This document shows positions 6,089 through 7,986 of a DNA stretch of 7,986 bases, piece after piece. Numbering within the stretch: position 1 is the stretch's first letter; every line of letters starts with the position of its first letter. The stretch spans positions 1-7,986 of the forward strand of contig DJPP01000103.1 in assembly GCA_002438575.1 (NCBI GenBank), in the 5' to 3' direction. A model generated the notes under the pieces. The model was not told the origin of the DNA. It searched no databases and saw only the letters and a list, made by a program, of their open reading frames with translations. This DNA is from Oscillospiraceae bacterium UBA6409. Lineage in GTDB: Bacteria; Bacillota; Clostridia; Oscillospirales; Oscillospiraceae. Position numbers and translations under genes: made by a program.

Positions 6089-6511
6089 GACGAGCAGCTT
6101 GCCGCAGGCGCGGCCAAAAACAAAAACAACGAGCCGTACATCGTACAGTTCGTTGTAAACCGGGCCTCCAACGAGGTCATGTCCGTGGATGTTCTGTATG
6201 CGATAAATGCAAAAACAGAACCGGCTGGGAGCTTATCCCCAGAGATCACGGGCGTGCCCGCTACTCTAACCGGTTCTGATATCAGTATAGCCGATTTGCT
6301 CACGTATGTCAACCGGTATTTCCCGGACGTGCTGCCGGAGGGCGTGCTGCGGCATTTCGGGCACAGCGGGAGACCGGCGGGCAAGCTGGGCGAGGGCGCG
6401 CTGTTTTCGCTGAAGGCCTATTCCGAGGCGGAGAAAAAAGACCATGTGAAGTCCGCAAAGGAATTTTTCGGCAAGACGTACAACTGGAACGAGACAGGGT
6501 ACATTACCGTT
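6089..6511 (+). pseudogene. remnant of a large polyvalent phage/integrative-element protein
   Basis: About 141 codons read as protein-like sequence without a credible start or stop of their own. Visible segments are EPYIVQFVVNRASNEVMSV, LYAINAKTEP, then GSDISIADLLTYVNRYFPD with VLPEGVLRHFG, and DHVKSAKEFFGKTYNWNETG ending at YITV. From memory these match the C-terminal part of very large multidomain (polyvalent) proteins in Firmicutes phages and integrative elements, in which the last segment continues into a DGxxLDFSGxHxG-type region that is missing here. The frame stays open on both sides, but it runs through the terminator at 5986-6011 on the left and a 17-bp terminator hairpin on the right, so the flanking codons are not part of it. 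There is no ribosome site or promoter in a sensible place. It is probably a leftover of an element that decayed or was excised. Family naming is tentative; that it is a fragment is better supported. Confidence 0.6.
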
Positions 6512-6531
6512 TTGGGTGGTCCGTTTCGGAA

Positions 6532-6569
6532 ACGACAAAAGAGGGGCGGCATCGCCCCTCTTTTGTCGT
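6532..6569. terminator. strong bidirectional hairpin/terminator
   Basis: A perfect 17-bp stem (6532-6548 with 6553-6569) with a GCAT loop. An internal A4/T4 follows the GC-rich upper stem on each side, so a shorter 11-bp stem with TTTT would terminate in both directions. It sits about 20 nt beyond the phage-protein remnant and may be the old 3' end signal of that gene or of the element's neighbour. It insulates rpiR from upstream transcription. Confidence 0.85.
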
Positions 6570-6583
6570 CTGTTATCGTCCGG

Positions 6584-6635
6584 GACGGCGCGGAGGCCGC
6601 CGCATCGGCGGAATGCCGAATTCTCCCGCGCCGTC
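6584..6635. repeat. nested inverted repeat upstream of the rpiR-family promoter
   Basis: An outer perfect 10-bp stem (6584-6593 with 6626-6635) encloses an inner 6-3-6 hairpin (CCGCCG 6597-6602, CAT, CGGCGG 6606-6611). The right outer arm ends exactly at the first base before the -35 box (6636). No T-run follows on either strand, so it does not look like an ordinary terminator. It could be a repeat-family palindrome, a transposon-end relic or a regulator site. Confidence 0.55.
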
Positions 6636-6664
6636 TTGCAAGGCGCCATCCGGTTTGCTATAAT
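6636..6664 (+). promoter_or_regulatory. sigma-A promoter of the MurR/RpiR-family regulator
   Basis: TTGCAA (6636-6641), a 17-bp spacer and a perfect TATAAT (6659-6664) with an extended TG at 6656-6657. The predicted start near 6671 leaves a leader of about 28 nt. Confidence 0.9.
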
Positions 6665-6683
6665 AGTGCCATCACGGATCGAC

Positions 6684-6690
6684 AAGGAGG
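6684..6690 (+). promoter_or_regulatory. ribosome binding site fixing the regulator's GTG start
   Basis: AAGGAGG is 8 nt before the GTG at 6699. The frame is open much further upstream, but that part crosses the promoter and a terminator, so this site decides the start. Confidence 0.88.
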
Positions 6691-6698
6691 GACGGGCT

Positions 6699-7451
6699 GT
6701 GGGCGACGGCTATTTTCTGCTGACAAATCTGCTTTCTGAGGACGAGAAACGGGTGATCACCAGCATCACGGCACATATCGAGCGCGGCGAGAAGCGCGTG
6801 GGCATCCAGCAGATCGCCAACGAGAATTTTCTCTCCACCACCACCATCGTCAAGATGTGCAAGCGGCTGGGCTTTGACGGGTACAGCGAGCTGTACTACT
6901 ACCTCAGCCGCCAGTTCGACTCTCACGGCCAGGGCCGCAGCGCGGAGAGCATCAAGAGCCTGATCGACAACTATTCCGACGCGCTGCTGGACCGGTTCTG
7001 CGGCCTGCTGGATCAGTCGCGCCGGGCCAAGCTGTTCACCACCGGCGAGGGCTTTTCCAACATTGTGGGCGCCTATATCGCCCAGCGGCTGTCCATCTGC
7101 GGCTTTATGGTGTTCAACAACGTCCACTTCTACGACTATATGCTGTTCCGCGACGCGCACCACCTGTCCGACGCGGCGGAGGCCCCGCCGGTGATGTTCG
7201 CCGTCAGCCAAAGCGGCGAGACGGAGCCGGTGCTGAACGACGTGCGCCACGCCCGGCAGAACGGCCACAGGATCGTCACGTTCACCAAACGGAGCGACTC
7301 CACGCTGGCGCAGATGTCGGACATCGTGCTCGTGGTGGACGGCTCGCGGCAGACGCTGGCCGGCAGCCTGCCCAACAGCTTTTTCGGCCATGTGATACTG
7401 GCGTTCGAGGAGCTGGTGGCGCTCTACTTCGGGCGGGAGAGGGACGCCTGA
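6699..7451 (+). CDS. MurR/RpiR-family transcriptional regulator (HTH + SIS)
   Basis: This encodes 250 residues from a GTG start. The N-terminal HTH_6 domain (about 1-75) contains the helix-turn-helix VGIQQIANENFLSTTTIVKM followed by CKRLGFDGYSEL, the hallmark of RpiR regulators. The C-terminal sugar-isomerase (SIS) domain (about 100-245) has the phosphosugar-binding loop SQSGET at 170-175 and the strand NGHRIVTFTKR (188-198). Such proteins bind palindromic operators as dimers or tetramers and respond to phosphorylated sugars or amino sugars. The start is set by a strong ribosome site and promoter. Downstream and co-directional is a PhnD-like lipoprotein gene, 155 bp away. No GC-rich terminator separates them, only a T-run at 7460-7467 without a stem, so partial readthrough is possible. 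Control of that transporter is the natural inference; the effector cannot be read from the sequence. Confidence 0.92.
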   Translation: MGDGYFLLTNLLSEDEKRVITSITAHIERGEKRVGIQQIANENFLSTTTIVKMCKRLGFDGYSELYYYLSRQFDSHGQGRSAESIKSLIDNYSDALLDRFCGLLDQSRRAKLFTTGEGFSNIVGAYIAQRLSICGFMVFNNVHFYDYMLFRDAHHLSDAAEAPPVMFAVSQSGETEPVLNDVRHARQNGHRIVTFTKRSDSTLAQMSDIVLVVDGSRQTLAGSLPNSFFGHVILAFEELVALYFGRERDA

Positions 7452-7475
7452 GATATTACTTTTTTTACCAAATCG

Positions 7476-7486
7476 GAAAATTTTTC
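7476..7486. promoter_or_regulatory. operator-like palindrome upstream of the transporter gene
   Basis: GAAAA-T-TTTTC is a perfect 5-1-5 palindrome that covers the -35 position of the downstream promoter. AT-rich GAAA/TTTC dyads are common among RpiR-family operators as I recall, so the neighbouring regulator is a candidate ligand. Short AT palindromes also arise by chance. Confidence 0.35.
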
Positions 7487-7498
7487 TCTGTGAAGGTG

Positions 7499-7507
7499 TG
7501 CTATACT
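7499..7507 (+). promoter_or_regulatory. extended -10 promoter of the PhnD-like gene
   Basis: TG-C-TATACT, with the hexamer at 7502-7507. No good -35 box is present 17-18 bp upstream (AATTTT or AAATTT), so the promoter depends on the extended -10 or on an activator. The leader is about 90 nt and contains a 7-bp perfect hairpin (7556-7562 with 7568-7574). Confidence 0.65.
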
Positions 7508-7555
7508 GTGAAACGGTATGGTGCGCCTTTTGCTGTGCCACACCGCTGTACACGT

Positions 7556-7574
7556 CCCGGAGGCGTACTCCGGG
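7556..7574 (+). other. leader hairpin before the PhnD-like gene
   Basis: CCCGGAG and CTCCGGG pair perfectly around a 5-nt GCGTA loop in the predicted 5' leader, 20 nt before the ribosome site. No T-run follows, so it is not a terminator. It may stabilise the messenger RNA. Confidence 0.4.
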
Positions 7575-7606
7575 CAAGGGAACAACACTTTATGGAGGAA
7601 AAAAGA

Positions 7607-7986
7607 ATGAAAAAGTTTTTTGCTCTGCTGCTGGCGCTGGTCATGGCGCTCGGCCTGCTGGCCGGCTGCGGTGACAAGACCGACAGCGACAATACCGGCG
7701 ACACCGACGGCGCGAAGAAGATCGAGACCCTGAAGGTCGCGTTCGTGCCCTCCCGCGAGCCGGAGGAGATCATTACCGTTACCGAGCCCCTGAAGCAGAT
7801 GCTGAAGGACGAGCTGGCCAAGCAGGGCTACGAGGTGGGCGACGTGGAGATCACCGTCGGCACCACCTATGAGGCCGTGGGCGAGGGCCTGGAGGCCGGC
7901 ACCATCGACGTGGGTCTGATCCCCGGCGGCACCTATGTGCTGTATGACGACGGCGCCGAGGTCATTCTGACCGCTACCCGCGACGG
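7607..7986 (+). CDS. PhnD-like ABC transporter substrate-binding lipoprotein, N-terminal part
   Basis: The gene runs off the right edge; 126 codons are visible. The ATG at 7607 follows GGAGG (7594-7598) by 8 nt. A lipoprotein signal peptide is clear: MKKFFALLLALVMALG, then the lipobox LAGC with the lipidated cysteine at residue 22, followed by an Asp/Thr/Gly-rich linker. The mature domain starts with LKVAFVPSREPEEI and continues with VEITVGTTYEAVGEGLEAGTIDVGLIPGGTYV. This is the pattern of type 2 periplasmic binding proteins of the phosphate/phosphite/phosphonate (PhnD) group, which deliver ligand to an ABC permease at the outer membrane face. Permease and ATPase genes would be expected to the right. 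The ligand cannot be fixed from this part. The upstream SIS-domain regulator hints at a phosphorylated or phosphonate sugar-like compound, but that is inference. Confidence 0.88.
   Translation, partial: MKKFFALLLALVMALGLLAGCGDKTDSDNTGDTDGAKKIETLKVAFVPSREPEEIITVTEPLKQMLKDELAKQGYEVGDVEITVGTTYEAVGEGLEAGTIDVGLIPGGTYVLYDDGAEVILTATRD

Noticed and set aside
6216..6278. 9-bp inverted repeat CAGAACCGG / CCGGTTCTG with a 45-nt gap
   Set aside because: It lies inside the protein-like remnant and keeps its reading frame; a single 9-bp match at this distance can arise by chance.
5870..6739. One continuous 289-codon gene from the sigma operon into the rpiR region
   Set aside because: The frame crosses two terminators, a nested repeat and a near-consensus promoter. 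Only the central part (6089-6511) looks like protein sequence, so it is called a remnant.

Overview
This GC-rich window looks like chromosomal DNA of a butyrate-forming gut Clostridia bacterium, probably in the Oscillospiraceae/Ruminococcaceae neighbourhood. The grounds are the GC-rich coding sequence with strong AGGAGG-type ribosome sites and TTGACA/TATAAT promoters, a butyrate kinase, a DUF4282/zinc-ribbon membrane protein, a DUF4015-type glycoside-hydrolase-like protein and a lipoprotein of the PhnD type. The taxonomy is an inference from style and content, not from a marker search.

Left part (1-2607). The window opens inside the 3' end of a plus-strand DUF4015-like gene. A perfect 16-bp hairpin ends it and also ends the convergent minus-strand gene for a three-helix DUF4282 protein with a C-terminal zinc ribbon. 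That gene has its own consensus promoter, placed directly against the terminator of the next minus-strand gene, butyrate kinase. Butyrate kinase stands alone here, with no phosphotransbutyrylase next to it. It is divergent from metG. The two consensus promoters sit back to back, and a perfect 7-1-7 palindrome lies exactly midway between their -35 boxes.

Middle (2608-4616). metG encodes a full-length methionyl-tRNA synthetase with HIGH, KMSKS, a four-cysteine zinc knuckle and a C-terminal OB-fold tRNA-binding domain. It is followed by a clean rho-independent terminator.

Accessory stretch (4617-6635). Codon use changes here. A cre-like palindrome and an extended -10 promoter precede an ECF-type sigma factor. 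The sigma gene overlaps by 4 nt a single-pass membrane protein that is probably its partner or regulator. After another bidirectional hairpin comes a non-functional coding remnant (about 6089-6511). It resembles part of the large polyvalent proteins carried by Firmicutes phages and integrative elements, and it ends abruptly before a 17-bp perfect terminator hairpin. A nested inverted repeat then abuts the next promoter.

Right part (6636-7986). A near-consensus promoter drives a MurR/RpiR-family regulator (HTH plus SIS domain, GTG start). It is followed by the 5' part of a lipoprotein gene for a PhnD-like ABC transporter substrate-binding protein with its own extended -10 promoter and a small operator-like palindrome. 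The arrangement suggests that the SIS regulator controls the transporter. No tRNA, rRNA, CRISPR array, intact transposase or riboswitch was recognised.
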